Assembly (NCBI RefSeq): GCF_001905125.1
Contig: NZ_LWLE01000038.1
Location: 337,489 to 401,488, forward strand
DNA length: 64,000 nucleotides
Reading direction: 5' to 3'
From: Streptomyces sp. TSRI0281
GTDB lineage: Bacteria > Actinomycetota > Actinomycetes > Streptomycetales > Streptomycetaceae
Positions within the stretch are counted from its first letter, which is position 1. Each line of letters opens with the position of its first letter. The notes below the pieces were generated by a model. It ran no database searches. It was not told the DNA's origin and was given only the letters and a program-made list of their open reading frames with translations. Below are positions 1 to 9,085 of the stretch, one piece after another. The position numbers and the translations under genes were made by a program.

Positions 1-501
1 GGCCTGTACCTCAGCTGGACCGCCGGACGGCTCGACCGGCTGCACGCGCGGATCGACGCGGCCCGCGCCGCGCTCGACGCCCAACTGCTGCGCCGTGCCT
101 CGGTCACCCAGGAGCTGGCCACCTCGGGCGTCCTCGACCCCGCCGCGTCGATCGTCCTGTACGAGGCCGCGCACGCCGCACGCCAGGCCGAGGAGGACCA
201 CCGCGAGGTCGCCGAGAGCGAACTGAGCACGGCGCTGCGGGCCGTCTTCGGCGAGCCGGCCCAGGTCGAGGCCGTGAAGGAGATCCCCGGCGGCGAGGAG
301 GCGGCCACCGAACTGGCCGCGGCCGTGCGCCGGGTACCGATGGCCCGGCGCTTCCACAACGACGCCGTGCGGGCGGCCCGCGCCCTGCGCAGGCACCGCA
401 CGGTGCGGCTGTTCCGGCTGGCCGGACACGCACCGTTCCCGCTCGCCTTCGAGATGGACGACGCGCCGCCGGTGGCCCTCGCGGACCGCCCCGGAACCTG
501 A
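1..501 (+). CDS. LemA-like protein, C-terminal part (5' end outside window)
   Basis: An open frame enters from the left edge and stops with TGA at 499-501, so the N-terminus is missing. The visible 166 residues begin with a helix whose pattern (tryptophan, then spaced Arg/Leu, then ALDAQLLRR) resembles the first long helix after the membrane anchor in LemA proteins. The tail, with an RRFHNDAV-like stretch followed by a short FPLAFEM segment, also matches the LemA layout. LemA proteins are small helical membrane-anchored proteins of unclear function. The resemblance is remote and judged by eye. The gene is co-directional with pdxS, about 150 bases upstream of it. Confidence 0.55.
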   Translation, partial: GLYLSWTAGRLDRLHARIDAARAALDAQLLRRASVTQELATSGVLDPAASIVLYEAAHAARQAEEDHREVAESELSTALRAVFGEPAQVEAVKEIPGGEEAATELAAAVRRVPMARRFHNDAVRAARALRRHRTVRLFRLAGHAPFPLAFEMDDAPPVALADRPGT

Positions 502-555
502 CGCCCGGAGCGCCGACGGGGCCGTACACCGCAGGACTGTCCCGGGGAAAACGAT

Positions 556-585
556 CCACAGCCTGTCCATTGGCCCTTGCTGTGG
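556..585. repeat. inverted repeat upstream of pdxS
   Basis: CCACAG at 556-561 and CTGTGG at 580-585 form a six-base inverted repeat with an 18-base spacer in the pdxS promoter region. It could be an operator for a vitamin B6 regulator, but no pdxR-like gene is adjacent and the arms are short. Confidence 0.25.
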
Positions 586-650
586 ACTGGTCCCGGAGCG
601 TTTGCTCGGTCGTGCAGCATCCCGAGCGTCTTTCCACCGAGTGAGGTCCC

Positions 651-1571
651 GTGTCCACGCTTCCCAGCACCCCGCAGTCCACCGAGTCCCCGGCCACCGG
701 CACCGCCCGCGTCAAGCGCGGCATGGCCGAGCAGCTCAAGGGCGGCGTGATCATGGACGTCGTCGACGCCGAGCAGGCGAAGATCGCCGAGGACGCGGGC
801 GCCGTGGCCGTCATGGCCCTGGAGCGGGTGCCCGCCGACATCCGCAAGGACGGCGGCGTGGCCCGGATGTCCGACCCGAACATGATCGAAGAGATCATCG
901 CGGCCGTCTCGATCCCCGTCATGGCCAAGTCCCGCATCGGCCACTTCGTCGAGGCGCAGGTCCTGCAGTCCCTCGGCGTCGACTACATCGACGAGTCCGA
1001 GGTCCTCACCCCGGCCGACGAGGTCAACCACAGCGACAAGTTCGCCTTCACCACCCCCTTCGTCTGCGGCGCCACCAACCTGGGCGAGGCCCTGCGCCGC
1101 ATCGCCGAGGGCGCGGCCATGATCCGTTCGAAGGGCGAGGCCGGCACCGGCAACGTCGTCGAGGCTGTCCGCCACCTGCGCCAGATCAAGAACGAGATCG
1201 CCCGGCTGCGCGGCTACGACAACAACGAGCTGTACGCCGCCGCCAAGGAGCTCCGCGCTCCGTACGAGCTGGTCAGGGAGGTCGCCGAGCTCGGCAAGCT
1301 GCCCGTCGTCCTGTTCTCCGCCGGTGGCGTGGCCACCCCCGCCGACGCCGCGCTGATGCGCCAGCTCGGGGCCGAGGGAGTCTTCGTCGGCTCCGGCATC
1401 TTCAAGTCCGGCGACCCTGCCAAGCGCGCCGCAGCGATCGTGAAGGCCACCACCTTCTACGACGACCCGAAGGTCATCGCGGACGCCTCCCGCAACCTGG
1501 GCGAGGCCATGGTCGGCATCAACTGCGACACGCTGCCCGAGGCCGAGCGCTACGCGAACCGTGGCTGGTAA
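651..1571 (+). CDS. pdxS: pyridoxal 5'-phosphate synthase, lyase subunit PdxS
   Basis: PdxS condenses ribose 5-phosphate, glyceraldehyde 3-phosphate and ammonia to make pyridoxal 5'-phosphate in the DXP-independent route. It works as a dodecamer with the PdxT glutaminase. The 306-residue protein is a full-length (beta/alpha)8 barrel. The sugar-binding lysine lies in VMAKSR (Lys93), and the second active-site lysine is in the SKGEAGTG loop near residue 160. The GTG at 651 is chosen because it gives the usual short variable N-terminus before VKRGMAEQLKGG. pdxT starts seven bases downstream, so the two are almost certainly cotranscribed. Confidence 0.97.
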   Translation: MSTLPSTPQSTESPATGTARVKRGMAEQLKGGVIMDVVDAEQAKIAEDAGAVAVMALERVPADIRKDGGVARMSDPNMIEEIIAAVSIPVMAKSRIGHFVEAQVLQSLGVDYIDESEVLTPADEVNHSDKFAFTTPFVCGATNLGEALRRIAEGAAMIRSKGEAGTGNVVEAVRHLRQIKNEIARLRGYDNNELYAAAKELRAPYELVREVAELGKLPVVLFSAGGVATPADAALMRQLGAEGVFVGSGIFKSGDPAKRAAAIVKATTFYDDPKVIADASRNLGEAMVGINCDTLPEAERYANRGW

Positions 1572-1577
1572 CCACAG

Positions 1578-2171
1578 ATGAACGAAACCCCTGTGATCGG
1601 AGTCCTGGCCCTCCAGGGCGACGTACGGGAGCACCTGATCGCCCTGGCCTCGGCCGATGCCCTGGCCAGGCCGGTCCGGCGCCCCGAAGAGCTCGCCGAG
1701 GTCGACGGCCTCGTCATACCCGGCGGCGAATCCACCACCATGTCCAAGCTCGCCGTCCTGTTCGGCATGCTGGAACCGCTGCGCGAGCGGGTACGGGCCG
1801 GGATGCCGGTCTACGGCACCTGCGCCGGAATGATCCTGCTCGCCGACAGGATCCTCGACCCGCGCTCGGGCCAGGAGACGGTCGGCGGCATCGACATGAT
1901 CGTGCGCCGCAACGCCTTCGGACGGCAGAACGAGTCCTTCGAGGCCGCGGTCGAGGTCGACGGCATCGAGGGCGGCCCGGTCCAGGGTGTCTTCATCCGG
2001 GCCCCCTGGGTCGAATCCGTGGGGGCGGCGGCCGACGTCATCGCCGAGCACGGTGGCCATATTGTCGCCGTACGGCAGGGAAACGCCCTGGCCACGTCGT
2101 TCCACCCCGAACTGACCGGGGACCACCGGGTTCACGCACTGTTCGTCGACATGGTGCGCGCAGTCGGCTGA
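1578..2171 (+). CDS. pdxT: pyridoxal 5'-phosphate synthase, glutaminase subunit PdxT
   Basis: PdxT hydrolyses glutamine and channels ammonia to PdxS. The 197-residue protein is a class I (triad) glutamine amidotransferase. The nucleophile Cys82 lies in YGTCAGM, the His176 and Glu178 pair in SFHPELTGDH, and the GGES oxyanion loop is at residues 49-52. Length and motif order match the family. It follows pdxS after only six bases in the same direction, as expected for subunits made in fixed proportion. Confidence 0.97.
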   Translation: MNETPVIGVLALQGDVREHLIALASADALARPVRRPEELAEVDGLVIPGGESTTMSKLAVLFGMLEPLRERVRAGMPVYGTCAGMILLADRILDPRSGQETVGGIDMIVRRNAFGRQNESFEAAVEVDGIEGGPVQGVFIRAPWVESVGAAADVIAEHGGHIVAVRQGNALATSFHPELTGDHRVHALFVDMVRAVG

Positions 2172-2232
2172 CCTGATCCCGGTAGGATCTCTCGGGTTCG
2201 GATCGATTTTGGTGACGCGAGGGAGAAGGCAG

Positions 2233-2985
2233 ATGTCCGGCCACTCTAAATGGGCTACGACGAAGCACAAGAAGGCCGTGGTTGACGCCAAGCGCGGCAA
2301 GCTCTTCGCGAAGCTGATCAAGAACATCGAGGTCGCGGCGCGTTCCGGCGGCGTGGACCCCGAAGGCAACCCGACGCTCGTCGACGCCATCCAGAAGGCG
2401 AAGAAGAGCTCCGTCCCCAACAAGAACATCGACTCCGCGGTCAAGCGCGGTGGCGGTCTCGAAGCGGGCGGCGCCGACTACGAGACGATCATGTACGAGG
2501 GCTACGGTCCCAACGGTGTCGCGGTGCTCATCGAGTGCCTCACCGACAACCGCAACCGTGCCGCGTCCGACGTGCGTGTCGCGATGACCCGCAACGGCGG
2601 CTCGATGGCCGACCCCGGTTCCGTCTCGTACCTCTTCAACCGCAAGGGCGTCGTCATCGTCCCCAAGGGCGAGCTGGCCGAGGACGACGTCCTCGGTGCG
2701 GTGCTCGACGCGGGCGCCGAGGAGGTCAACGACCTCGGTGACACCTTCGAGGTCGTCAGCGAGGCCACCGACATGGTCGCGGTCCGCACCGCGCTCCAGG
2801 AGGCCGGCATCGACTACGACTCGGCCGAGGCCAACTTCCTGCCCACCATGCAGGTCGACCTCGACGAGGAGGGCGCGCGCAAGATCTTCAAGCTCATCGA
2901 CGCGCTGGAGGACAGCGACGACGTGCAGAACGTCTTCGCCAACTTCGACGTGTCCGACGAGGTCATGGAGAAGGTCGACGCCTGA
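2233..2985 (+). CDS. YebC/PmpR family protein
   Basis: The 250-residue protein starts MSGHSKWATTKHKK, the hallmark N-terminus of the YebC/PmpR family. Members have been described as DNA-binding regulators and, more recently, as factors that relieve ribosome stalling. In actinobacteria the gene commonly sits directly before ruvCAB, as here. The ATG at 2233 is preferred over an upstream in-frame GTG at 2209 because GGGAGAAGG lies at 2221-2229. A strong hairpin follows, so ruvC probably has its own promoter. The exact role here is not shown by sequence. Confidence 0.93.
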   Translation: MSGHSKWATTKHKKAVVDAKRGKLFAKLIKNIEVAARSGGVDPEGNPTLVDAIQKAKKSSVPNKNIDSAVKRGGGLEAGGADYETIMYEGYGPNGVAVLIECLTDNRNRAASDVRVAMTRNGGSMADPGSVSYLFNRKGVVIVPKGELAEDDVLGAVLDAGAEEVNDLGDTFEVVSEATDMVAVRTALQEAGIDYDSAEANFLPTMQVDLDEEGARKIFKLIDALEDSDDVQNVFANFDVSDEVMEKVDA

Positions 2986-3009
2986 GGCGCGATCGGAGAA
3001 GCTTCCGCG

Positions 3010-3044
3010 GACGGGCCGACGGGGACACACCCCGTCGGCCCGTC
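3010..3044 (+). terminator. terminator after the YebC-type gene
   Basis: A perfect 15-base stem (3010-3024 with 3030-3044) and five-base loop lie just after the stop codon. It is GC-rich with no clear U tract, the usual form in Streptomyces. Confidence 0.75.
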
Positions 3045-3111
3045 GCATTGTCAGTGCGAGCCGATAGCCTGCCAGAACAGTTGACCGAGCGGTGAGGACA
3101 GGGGGGGCTCC

Positions 3112-3645
3112 ATGCGGGTACTCGGCGTGGACCCGGGGCTGACCCGGTGCGGTGTCGGGGTCGTCGAAGGGGTCGCGGGCCGCCCCCTGACGATGATCGG
3201 CGTCGGCGTCGTGCGCACCCCCTCCGACGCCGAGCTGGGACAGCGCCTGGTCGCCATCGAGCAGGGCATCGAGCAGTGGCTCGACGAGCACCGCCCCCAA
3301 TACGTCGCCGTGGAACGGGTCTTCGCCCAGCACAACGTCCGTACGGTGATGGGCACCGCCCAGGCCAGCGCGGTCGCCATGCTCTGCGCCTCCCGGCGCG
3401 GCATCCCGGTCGCCCTGCACACCCCCAGCGAGGTCAAGGCCGCCGTCACCGGCTCGGGGCGCGCGGACAAGGCCCAGGTCGGCGCCATGGTGACCCGGCT
3501 GCTCCGGCTGGACGCGCCGCCCAGGCCCGCGGACGCCGCGGACGCCCTCGCACTCGCCATCTGCCACATCTGGCGCGCGCCCGCGCAGAACCGGCTCCAG
3601 CAGGCCGTCGCCGCCCATCGCACGCTGAAAGGCCGTACCGCATGA
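3112..3645 (+). CDS. ruvC: Holliday junction resolvase RuvC
   Basis: RuvC is the dimeric endonuclease that cuts Holliday junctions held by RuvAB at the end of homologous recombination. The 177-residue protein has the RNase H-like fold with all four acidic metal ligands visible: Asp7 in GVDPG, Glu68 in AVERVF, and Asp141 and Asp144 in the ADAADALALA helix. ATG 3112 follows a G-rich stretch that may serve as ribosome binding site. Its stop overlaps the ruvA start (ATGA), giving translational coupling. Confidence 0.97.
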   Translation: MRVLGVDPGLTRCGVGVVEGVAGRPLTMIGVGVVRTPSDAELGQRLVAIEQGIEQWLDEHRPQYVAVERVFAQHNVRTVMGTAQASAVAMLCASRRGIPVALHTPSEVKAAVTGSGRADKAQVGAMVTRLLRLDAPPRPADAADALALAICHIWRAPAQNRLQQAVAAHRTLKGRTA

Positions 3646-4268
3646 TCGCCTTCGTCTCCGGCCCGGTGGCCGCCCTCGCCCCGACCACGGCCGTGATCGA
3701 GGTCGGCGGAATCGGCATGGCCGTCCAGTGCACCCCGAACACCCTGGCCCCTCTCCGCGTCGGCAAGGAGGCCAGGCTCGCCACCTCCCTCGTCGTACGG
3801 GAGGACTCGCTCACGCTCTACGGCTTCGCCGACGACGACGAGCGCCGGGTCTTCGAGCTGCTCCAGAGCGCCAGCGGCGTCGGCCCCCGCCTGGCCCAGG
3901 CCATGCTCGCCACCCACAGCCCGGACGCGCTGCGCCTGGCCGTCTCCACCGGCGACGAGAAGGCGCTCACGGCTGTCTCCGGCATCGGGAAGAAGGGCGC
4001 CCAGAAGCTCCTGCTGGAGCTCAAGGACCGGCTCGGTGAACCCACGGGCGCCCATATCGGCCAGCAGGGCATCGGCACCGCCGTCACCTCCGGCTGGCGC
4101 GATCAGCTCCAGGCCGCGCTGATCGGACTGGGATACGCGACCCGGGAGGCCGACGAGGCGGTCTCCGCCGTCGCCCCGCAGGCCGAAGCCGCCCTCGCCG
4201 AGGGCGCTCAGCCCCCCGTGCCGCAGCTGCTGCGCGCCGCTCTGCAGACCCTCAACCGCGCACGCTGA
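3642..4268 (+). CDS. ruvA: Holliday junction branch migration protein RuvA
   Basis: RuvA binds four-way junctions as a tetramer and recruits RuvB for branch migration. The 208-residue protein has the N-terminal OB-fold domain (MIAFVSGPV onward), the middle helix-hairpin-helix region including GVGPRLAQAML and GIGKKGAQKLLLELK, and a C-terminal three-helix domain (about residues 150-208) that contacts RuvB. The start overlaps the ruvC stop by four bases, and ruvB follows 34 bases after its stop. Confidence 0.97.
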   Translation: MIAFVSGPVAALAPTTAVIEVGGIGMAVQCTPNTLAPLRVGKEARLATSLVVREDSLTLYGFADDDERRVFELLQSASGVGPRLAQAMLATHSPDALRLAVSTGDEKALTAVSGIGKKGAQKLLLELKDRLGEPTGAHIGQQGIGTAVTSGWRDQLQAALIGLGYATREADEAVSAVAPQAEAALAEGAQPPVPQLLRAALQTLNRAR

Positions 4269-4302
4269 CCGGCACCGAAACACCCGAGGCGGGACTGACC
4301 GA

Positions 4303-5388
4303 ATGAACTGGGACGAGACCGGACCCGGCACCGACGAACGGCCGGTGGGGGAGTTCGACGACCGGCTGGTCGATGCCGGCGCGGACGGTGAGGACACCGC
4401 GGTCGAAGCGGCCCTGCGCCCGAAGGACCTGGACGAGTTCGTCGGCCAGGAAAGGGTGCGCGAACAGCTCGACCTGGTCCTCAAGGCGGCCCTCGCCCGC
4501 GGCGCCACCGCCGACCATGTGCTGCTCTCCGGCGCCCCCGGCCTCGGCAAGACCACCCTGTCCATGATCATCGCAGCGGAGATGAACGCCCCGATCAGGA
4601 TCACCTCGGGGCCCGCCATCCAGCACGCGGGCGACCTCGCCGCGATCCTCTCCTCCCTCCAGGAGGGCGAGGTGCTCTTCCTCGACGAGATCCACCGGAT
4701 GTCGCGGCCCGCCGAGGAGATGCTCTACATGGCGATGGAGGACTTCCGGGTCGACGTCATCGTCGGCAAGGGCCCGGGGGCCACCGCCATCCCGCTGGAG
4801 CTGCCGCCCTTCACCCTGGTCGGTGCCACCACCAGGGCCGGACTCCTGCCGCCCCCGCTGCGCGACCGCTTCGGCTTCACCGGGCACATGGAGTTCTACG
4901 CCCCCGCCGAGCTGGAGCGCGTCATCCACCGCTCCGCCCGGCTGCTGGACGTCGGCATCGACGTGGAGGGCGCCGCCGAGATCGCCGGACGCTCCCGGGG
5001 CACCCCCCGTATCGCCAACCGGCTGCTGCGCCGGGTCCGGGACTACGCCCAGGTGAAGGCCGACGGCACGGTCGACCGGGACATCGCCGCCGCGGCGCTC
5101 AAGGTGTACGAGGTTGACGCCCGCGGCCTCGACCGGCTGGACCGTGCGGTCCTCGGCGCCCTGCTGAAACTTTTCGGCGGCGGCCCGGTCGGCCTGTCCA
5201 CCCTCGCGGTCGCCGTGGGGGAGGAGCGCGAGACGGTCGAGGAGGTCGCCGAGCCCTTCCTCGTACGGGAAGGACTGCTGGCCAGAACCCCGCGCGGCCG
5301 GGTCGCCACCCCGGCGGCCTGGGCCCACCTCGGGCTCGTACCTCCGCAGCACGGCGGAAAGGGACAACAGGGTCTCTTCGGGGCGTGA
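4303..5388 (+). CDS. ruvB: Holliday junction branch migration helicase RuvB
   Basis: RuvB is the hexameric AAA+ motor that drives branch migration with RuvA. The 361-residue protein shows Walker A GAPGLGKTT (residues 77-85), Walker B LFLDEIHR (Asp128, Glu129), the sensor stretch GATTRAGLL, and a C-terminal winged-helix domain ending in the usual QGLF tail. The acidic N-terminal 35 residues are longer than in proteobacteria but normal for actinobacteria. It is the last gene of the ruvCAB unit. Confidence 0.97.
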   Translation: MNWDETGPGTDERPVGEFDDRLVDAGADGEDTAVEAALRPKDLDEFVGQERVREQLDLVLKAALARGATADHVLLSGAPGLGKTTLSMIIAAEMNAPIRITSGPAIQHAGDLAAILSSLQEGEVLFLDEIHRMSRPAEEMLYMAMEDFRVDVIVGKGPGATAIPLELPPFTLVGATTRAGLLPPPLRDRFGFTGHMEFYAPAELERVIHRSARLLDVGIDVEGAAEIAGRSRGTPRIANRLLRRVRDYAQVKADGTVDRDIAAAALKVYEVDARGLDRLDRAVLGALLKLFGGGPVGLSTLAVAVGEERETVEEVAEPFLVREGLLARTPRGRVATPAAWAHLGLVPPQHGGKGQQGLFGA

Positions 5389-5435
5389 TGCGTCACAGGT
5401 TGACCCTTACCGGAACCCCGGTGCCATGCTGGGCG

Positions 5436-5465
5436 TTGTTCCATCGATGCGGACTCGCTTAGACT
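5436..5465 (+). promoter_or_regulatory. candidate HrdB-type promoter for yajC-secDF
   Basis: TTGTTC (5436-5441) and TAGACT (5460-5465) are separated by 18 bases. The -10 fits the Streptomyces principal sigma pattern (TAGAPuT) except for one base. It would place the start of transcription about 80 bases upstream of the yajC start. Confidence 0.4.
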
Positions 5466-5553
5466 CCGCCGATGCCGCCCTTACAGGTCGGTGTACCCAC
5501 CCCCGTATATACAGGCCGCATTCCAGCGCGGTCGTGCGAAGGAAACCCGTCCC

Positions 5554-6054
5554 GTGAATCCCGTGACTCTCCTCCCCTTCATCGTGCTCATCGGGGCCAT
5601 GTTCCTGATGACCCGGTCCGCCAAGAAGAAGCAGGCGGCGGCCGCGCAGATGCGTAACGACATGCAGCCCGGCACCGGCGTCCGGACGATCGGGGGCATG
5701 TACGCCACCGTCAAGGAGCTTCACGACGACACGGTTCTCCTTGAGATCGCGCCGGGCGTCCACGCCATCTACGCCAAGAACTCGATCGGTGCCGTCCTCG
5801 ACGACGAGGAGTACAACCGCATCGTCCACGGCGAGGACGACCTGAAGGTCGACGGCGCGGTCGTGCCCGACGACGCCTCCTCGCTCACCGGCGAGGGTGA
5901 CGACGCCGCGGACCGTTCGGACGACGCGAAGATCGACCTGGGCAAGAAGGCCGAGGACGAGGACGCCGGGACGACGGACGCCGTCGCCAAGGACGTCGCG
6001 GCCAAGGACGCCAAGGACGACGGCAAGACCGACGGCGACGCCGACGCGAAGTAG
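5554..6054 (+). CDS. yajC: preprotein translocase accessory protein YajC
   Basis: YajC is the small single-span partner of SecDF in the Sec translocon. The 166-residue protein begins with a membrane helix (PVTLLPFIVLIGAMFLM), then the typical short Arg/Lys-rich loop and a conserved beta-rich domain (GTGVRTIGGMYATV). It ends in a long acidic Asp/Lys/Ala-rich tail (about residues 105-166) that is low complexity and common in Streptomyces. The GTG at 5554 is chosen because GAAGGAAA lies eight bases upstream and the start falls just before the membrane helix. Confidence 0.93.
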   Translation: MNPVTLLPFIVLIGAMFLMTRSAKKKQAAAAQMRNDMQPGTGVRTIGGMYATVKELHDDTVLLEIAPGVHAIYAKNSIGAVLDDEEYNRIVHGEDDLKVDGAVVPDDASSLTGEGDDAADRSDDAKIDLGKKAEDEDAGTTDAVAKDVAAKDAKDDGKTDGDADAK

Positions 6055-6201
6055 TTCACGACTCGGGGACGGCCGTATGCCCACAGGCGTGCGGCGTCCC
6101 CCGGACCGTGCGGTTTTCTGCGGGGGCAGGTCCCCACAACACTTCGTGGCCGCTCGGGCGCGTACCCGGCGCGGGGCGGTTGGACAGGGAGAAACGAGAA
6201 G

Positions 6202-7974
6202 GTGGCAGCACCGAAGAAGGGCCGCGGGCCGGCCGGTGGTCAGAGCAGGCCGGGGCGTGCCCTGGTTCTGATCCTGATCGCCATGGTCGCGCTCACCGGC
6301 GGGATGTTCCTGTCCGGTCACACCACGCCCCGGCTGGGTATCGACCTGGCGGGCGGGACGTCGATCACGCTTGAGGCGAAGACGCAGCCCGGCAAGCCGA
6401 ACGCGATCAATCCGACCAATATGAACACCGCGGTCGGCATCATCGAGCGGCGGGTCAACGGTCTGGGTGTCTCCGAGGCCGAGGTCCAGACCCAGGGCGC
6501 GAAGAACATCATCGTCAACATCCCCAAGGGGACGAACTCCGAGCAGGCCCGGGAGCAGGTCGGTACCACCGCCCAGCTCTACTTCCGGCCCGTTCTGACC
6601 GTCGCGGCCAGCGGCCCCGGGGAGCCGACGCCTTCGGGCAGCGAGAAGCCCTCGGACGGCACCACGCCGAGCGCCGAGGAGTCCGCCAAGGCAGGGGACA
6701 AGGACAAGGGCGACAAGGCCACCGGTGACAAGGCCACCTCGCCCGACTCCCCGACGGCGAGCGCCACCACCCAGGGGCGCGCGGTCACCGGCGCCCTGAA
6801 GAAGGACCCCACCCCGGGCGCCTCGGACTCCTCGAAGCCGAAGTCGTCCACGCCGCCGGTCGACCCCGCGACGGCCAAGCTCCAGGAAGAGTTCGCCAAG
6901 CTCGACTGCACCGACCCGAAGCAGCGCACGGCCGCCGGCAAGGACGCGAAGCCCACCGACTCCATCGTCGCCTGTGGCTCGAACACCCCCGGTCAGTACG
7001 AGAAGTACGTGCTCGGCCCGGCCGAGGTCTCCGGCAGCGACGTCAGCGACGCCCAGGGTGCGATCGACCAGACCACCGGCGAGTGGATCGTGTCGATGGA
7101 GTTCACCTCCGGCGGCGCCAAGAAGTTCAAGACGATCACCTCGCGGCTCTCGCAGCAGCAGCCGCCGATGAACCAGTTCGCCATCGTCCTCGACGGTGAG
7201 GTCGTCTCCGCGCCCTCCGTGCGGACGGCGCTCAGCGCGAACGCCCAGATCTCCGGCAGCTTCGACCAGCAGTCCGCCGAGGACCTCGGCAACATCCTTT
7301 CGTACGGCGCCCTCCCGCTCACCTTCGAGGAGGCGAGCGTCACCACGGTGACCGCCGCCCTCGGTGGCGAGCAGCTCCAGGCGGGTCTGATCGCCGGTGC
7401 CATCGGTCTCGCGCTCGTCGTCATCTACCTGGTGGCCTACTACCGCGGGCTCGCGTTCATCGCGCTCCTCAGCCTTCTGGTCTCCGGCATCCTGACGTAC
7501 ACGCTCATGGCTCTGCTCGGCCCGGCCATCGGCTTCGCGCTGAACCTGCCCGCGGTGTGCGGCGCCATCGTGGCGATCGGTATCACAGCGGACTCGTTCA
7601 TCGTGTACTTCGAACGTGTCCGTGACGAGATCCGCGAGGGCCGCACGCTCCGCCCGGCGATCGAACGGGCCTGGCCGCGCGCCCGGCGCACCATTCTGGT
7701 CTCCGACTTCGTGTCGTTCCTCGCCGCCGCGGTGCTCTTCGTGGTCACCGTCGGCAAGGTCCAGGGCTTCGCGTTCACGCTCGGCCTGACCACGCTGCTC
7801 GACGTCGTCGTGGTGTTCCTCTTCACCAAGCCCGTCATGACGCTGATGGGCCGGACGAAGTTCTTCTCCAGCGGCAACTCCTGGTCCGGGCTGGACCCGA
7901 AGCGGCTCGGCGCCAAGCCGCCGCTCCGCCGCTCGCGCCGTGCCAACGGTTCCACCGACCCGAAGGAGGCGTGA
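6202..7974 (+). CDS. secD: protein translocase subunit SecD
   Basis: SecD with SecF uses the proton gradient to pull exported proteins out of SecYEG. The 590-residue protein has an N-terminal membrane helix (about residues 20-38), the D1 motif RLGIDLAGGTSITLE, a large extracytoplasmic domain, and five more membrane helices in the last 200 residues (RND/SSD fold). An insertion at about residues 133-222 is rich in Ser, Thr, Pro, Lys and Asp and looks disordered. Start GTG 6202 follows GGGAGAAACGAGAAGG. The stop is one base before the secF start. Confidence 0.96.
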   Translation: MAAPKKGRGPAGGQSRPGRALVLILIAMVALTGGMFLSGHTTPRLGIDLAGGTSITLEAKTQPGKPNAINPTNMNTAVGIIERRVNGLGVSEAEVQTQGAKNIIVNIPKGTNSEQAREQVGTTAQLYFRPVLTVAASGPGEPTPSGSEKPSDGTTPSAEESAKAGDKDKGDKATGDKATSPDSPTASATTQGRAVTGALKKDPTPGASDSSKPKSSTPPVDPATAKLQEEFAKLDCTDPKQRTAAGKDAKPTDSIVACGSNTPGQYEKYVLGPAEVSGSDVSDAQGAIDQTTGEWIVSMEFTSGGAKKFKTITSRLSQQQPPMNQFAIVLDGEVVSAPSVRTALSANAQISGSFDQQSAEDLGNILSYGALPLTFEEASVTTVTAALGGEQLQAGLIAGAIGLALVVIYLVAYYRGLAFIALLSLLVSGILTYTLMALLGPAIGFALNLPAVCGAIVAIGITADSFIVYFERVRDEIREGRTLRPAIERAWPRARRTILVSDFVSFLAAAVLFVVTVGKVQGFAFTLGLTTLLDVVVVFLFTKPVMTLMGRTKFFSSGNSWSGLDPKRLGAKPPLRRSRRANGSTDPKEA

Positions 7975-7975
7975 G

Positions 7976-9085
7976 ATGTCGCGACTCGGCAATCTCGGCG
8001 CCCGGCTCTACCGCGGCGAGGTCGGTTACGACTTCATCGGCAAGCGCAAGATCTGGTATGGCGTCTCGATACTGATCACCATCACGGCCATCATCGGCCT
8101 GGCGGTCGGTGGCCTCAACATGGGCATCGAGTTCAAGGGCGGCGCGGTCTTCACGACCGACGTCAAGGCCAAGATCTCGACCTCCCAGGCCCACGAGGCC
8201 GCGGTGGAGGCGTCCGGCCACGAGGCGATCGTGCAGGAGCTCGGCAACGGCGGTCTGCGCATCCAGATCACCGAGGTCGACACGGCCAAGGCCGACGCGA
8301 TCAAGACGCAGCTCTCCAAGGACCTCGGGGTCCCGGCGGAGAAGATCAACGCGGACCTGGTCGGCCCCAGCTGGGGTGAGCAGATCGCCAACAAGGCATG
8401 GACCGGCCTCGGGATCTTCATGGTCCTCGTGGTGGTCTATCTGGCCATCGCCTTCGAGTGGCGGATGGCCATCGCCGCCCTCGTCGCCCTGATCCACGAC
8501 ATCACCATCACGGTCGGTGTCTACGCCCTGGTCGGCTTCGAGGTCACCCCCGGCACCGTGATCGGTCTGCTGACCATCCTCGGTTACTCCCTCTACGACA
8601 CGGTCGTCGTCTTCGACAGCCTCAAGGAGGGCCAGAAGGGGATCACCAAGCAGACCCGCTTCACCTACAGCGAGATCGCCAACCGGTCGATCAACAGCAC
8701 GCTGGTCCGTTCCATCAACACCACGGTCGTGGCACTGCTGCCGGTCGCGGGTCTGCTGTTCATCGGTGGCGGTGTCCTCGGCGCCGGCATGCTGAACGAC
8801 ATCTCGCTGTCGCTGTTCGTCGGTCTCGCCGCCGGTGCGTACTCCTCGATCTTCATCGCCACTCCGCTCGTCGCCGACCTCAAGGAACGCGAGCCGCAGA
8901 TGAAGGCGCTGAAGAAGCGGATCCTCGCCAAGCGTGCGGCGGCCGCCGCACGGGGCGAGTCCGCGGAGGACGAGCGCGACGACCAGCCGCAGGACGCCTT
9001 CCCCGAGGACGCCGAGACCGCGGGCGCCGTCGTGGGCCAGCGCAGGCAGCCCAGGGGCCACGGCCGGACTCCCGGGAAGCGCTGA
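7976..9085 (+). CDS. secF: protein translocase subunit SecF
   Basis: SecF is the second RND-type subunit of the SecDF export motor. The 369-residue protein has one N-terminal membrane helix (about residues 22-42), the motif GIEFKGGAVF, an extracytoplasmic domain, and five membrane helices in the second half, ending in a charged cytoplasmic tail. ATG 7976 is the better start over an upstream in-frame candidate at 7940, because GAAGGAGG at 7962-7969 precedes it. Its stop overlaps the apt start (TGATG). Confidence 0.96.
   Translation: MSRLGNLGARLYRGEVGYDFIGKRKIWYGVSILITITAIIGLAVGGLNMGIEFKGGAVFTTDVKAKISTSQAHEAAVEASGHEAIVQELGNGGLRIQITEVDTAKADAIKTQLSKDLGVPAEKINADLVGPSWGEQIANKAWTGLGIFMVLVVVYLAIAFEWRMAIAALVALIHDITITVGVYALVGFEVTPGTVIGLLTILGYSLYDTVVVFDSLKEGQKGITKQTRFTYSEIANRSINSTLVRSINTTVVALLPVAGLLFIGGGVLGAGMLNDISLSLFVGLAAGAYSSIFIATPLVADLKEREPQMKALKKRILAKRAAAAARGESAEDERDDQPQDAFPEDAETAGAVVGQRRQPRGHGRTPGKR

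Noticed and set aside
5407..7992. 861-codon open frame on the minus strand opposite yajC and secD
   Set aside because: It is an antisense shadow of GC-rich genes: it is rich in Arg/Gly/Ala/Val with no family motif, and the plus strand holds clear yajC and secD.
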